6,261 bases of DNA from Methylococcaceae bacterium (lineage in GTDB: Bacteria; Pseudomonadota; Gammaproteobacteria; Methylococcales; Methylomonadaceae). Position 1 is the first letter of the stretch, and each line of letters starts with the position of its first letter. Below are positions 5,694 to 6,261 of this stretch, piece by piece. Position numbers and translations under genes: made by a program. The stretch lies in assembly GCA_013140465.1 (NCBI GenBank), contig JABFST010000468.1, positions 1 through 6,261 on the forward strand, in the 5' to 3' direction. The notes beneath the pieces are model-generated. The model was not told the origin of the DNA and made no database searches. It saw only the letters and a list, made by a program, of their open reading frames with translations.

Positions 5694-6261
5694 GTGGCAG
5701 CTAAAAAAATCACCATCTTGGGTGCTGGCTCTTGGGGTACGGCACTCGCGTTGTTGGCAGCCAGAAATGGCTGCCAAACTTTGTTGTGGGGGCATAACCC
5801 TGCACACGTCCAAGCCTTGGCAGATAGCCGCCAAAATCAACGCTATTTGCCTGGCCACCCCTTTCCAGACACCTTAAGCGTCACCACAGAATTGGCGGAA
5901 GCCGCTGCCTTCAGTGATTTAATACTGGTGTCAGTCCCTAGCCACGCCTTTAAGTCCACGCTGCTGGCACTAAAACCCCATTTATCGCGCCAACCCAATA
6001 TTGCTTGGGCCAGCAAAGGCTTCAACCCCGATGACGGCAGCTTGCTCCACGCCATCGTCGCGGATATTTTTAGCCCAGAAACACCCGCTGCGATCCTTTC
6101 CGGCCCTACTTTTGCGGGCGAAGTTGCCGCCAATTTACCCACAGCAATCACGATAGCCTCTGCACAACCCGCATTTGCCAAACAACTTGCCGACATCCTG
6201 CATGGCGGGCTGTTCCGCACTTACCCCAGTACAGATGTGATAGGCGTTGAAGTGGGGGGGG
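5694..6261 (+). CDS. gpsA: NAD(P)H-dependent glycerol-3-phosphate dehydrogenase, 3' end cut by window
   Basis: Cytosolic enzyme that reduces dihydroxyacetone phosphate to sn-glycerol-3-phosphate, the backbone precursor of phospholipids. The window holds 189 codons plus one base; the family averages about 330-340 residues, so the C-terminal substrate domain is missing. The Rossmann fold opens with ITILGAGSWGTA (6-17), which holds the GxGxWG nucleotide site at 10-15. Further motifs are VSVPSHAF (79-86), ASKG with Lys108, SGPTFAGE (136-143) and GVEVGG at the edge, which matches the family's GVE(L/V)GGALKN. The start is GTG at 5694: an in-frame TAA lies two codons upstream and no Met occurs in the readable part, so no ATG is possible. 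It lies three bases after secB, in the same frame, with no clear Shine-Dalgarno, so translation is probably coupled. Confidence 0.96.
   Translation, partial: MAAKKITILGAGSWGTALALLAARNGCQTLLWGHNPAHVQALADSRQNQRYLPGHPFPDTLSVTTELAEAAAFSDLILVSVPSHAFKSTLLALKPHLSRQPNIAWASKGFNPDDGSLLHAIVADIFSPETPAAILSGPTFAGEVAANLPTAITIASAQPAFAKQLADILHGGLFRTYPSTDVIGVEVGG

Noticed and set aside
6254..6261. Run of eight G at the right edge as a sequencing artefact
   Set aside because: The frame still reads GVEVGG, matching the GpsA family consensus, and a final G fits the expected Ala codon, so the run can be genuine.

Overview
The window is a seven-gene chromosomal segment with no mobile elements, RNA genes or CRISPR. 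Gene content and order point to a gammaproteobacterium: a leftward gpmI-envC-ctpA block lies back to back with a rightward block ending in secB-gpsA. This resembles the gpmM-envC / yibN-grxC-secB-gpsA locus of E. coli and the pgm-envC-ctpA / rhodanese-grx-secB locus of Pseudomonas (recalled, not searched). Fairly balanced base composition and protein style would fit a methanotroph-like order such as Methylococcales, but that is a guess.

Leftward block (1-3974). gpmI (2430-3974) encodes cofactor-independent phosphoglycerate mutase. Six bases after its stop comes envC (1248-2423), a periplasmic coiled-coil protein with a degenerate M23 domain that should activate cell-division amidases. After a 70-base gap comes ctpA (from 1177, running off the left edge), a secreted PDZ serine protease with an intact Ser/Lys/Gln active site. 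The three probably form one operon linking a glycolytic enzyme to two envelope and cell-wall factors.

Divergent intergenic region (3975-4232, 258 bases). It holds a good sigma70-type promoter facing right and, overlapping its -10 box, an 11-base inverted repeat (10 of 11 matched, 13-base spacer) that looks like an operator.

Rightward block (4233-6261). An ArsR-family regulator (4233-4547) carries two cysteines placed as in the persulfide sensors SqrR, BigR and YgaV. It is followed 36 bases later by a membrane-anchored rhodanese (4584-5069). A possible terminator sits at the rhodanese stop codon. Then come secB (5220-5690), the export chaperone, and gpsA (from 5694, GTG start, running off the right edge), glycerol-3-phosphate dehydrogenase.

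The part most worth attention is the ArsR-operator-rhodanese unit. It reads as a small self-regulated reactive-sulfur module placed inside an otherwise conserved housekeeping cluster, at a locus where the glutaredoxin gene expected between rhodanese and secB is absent.
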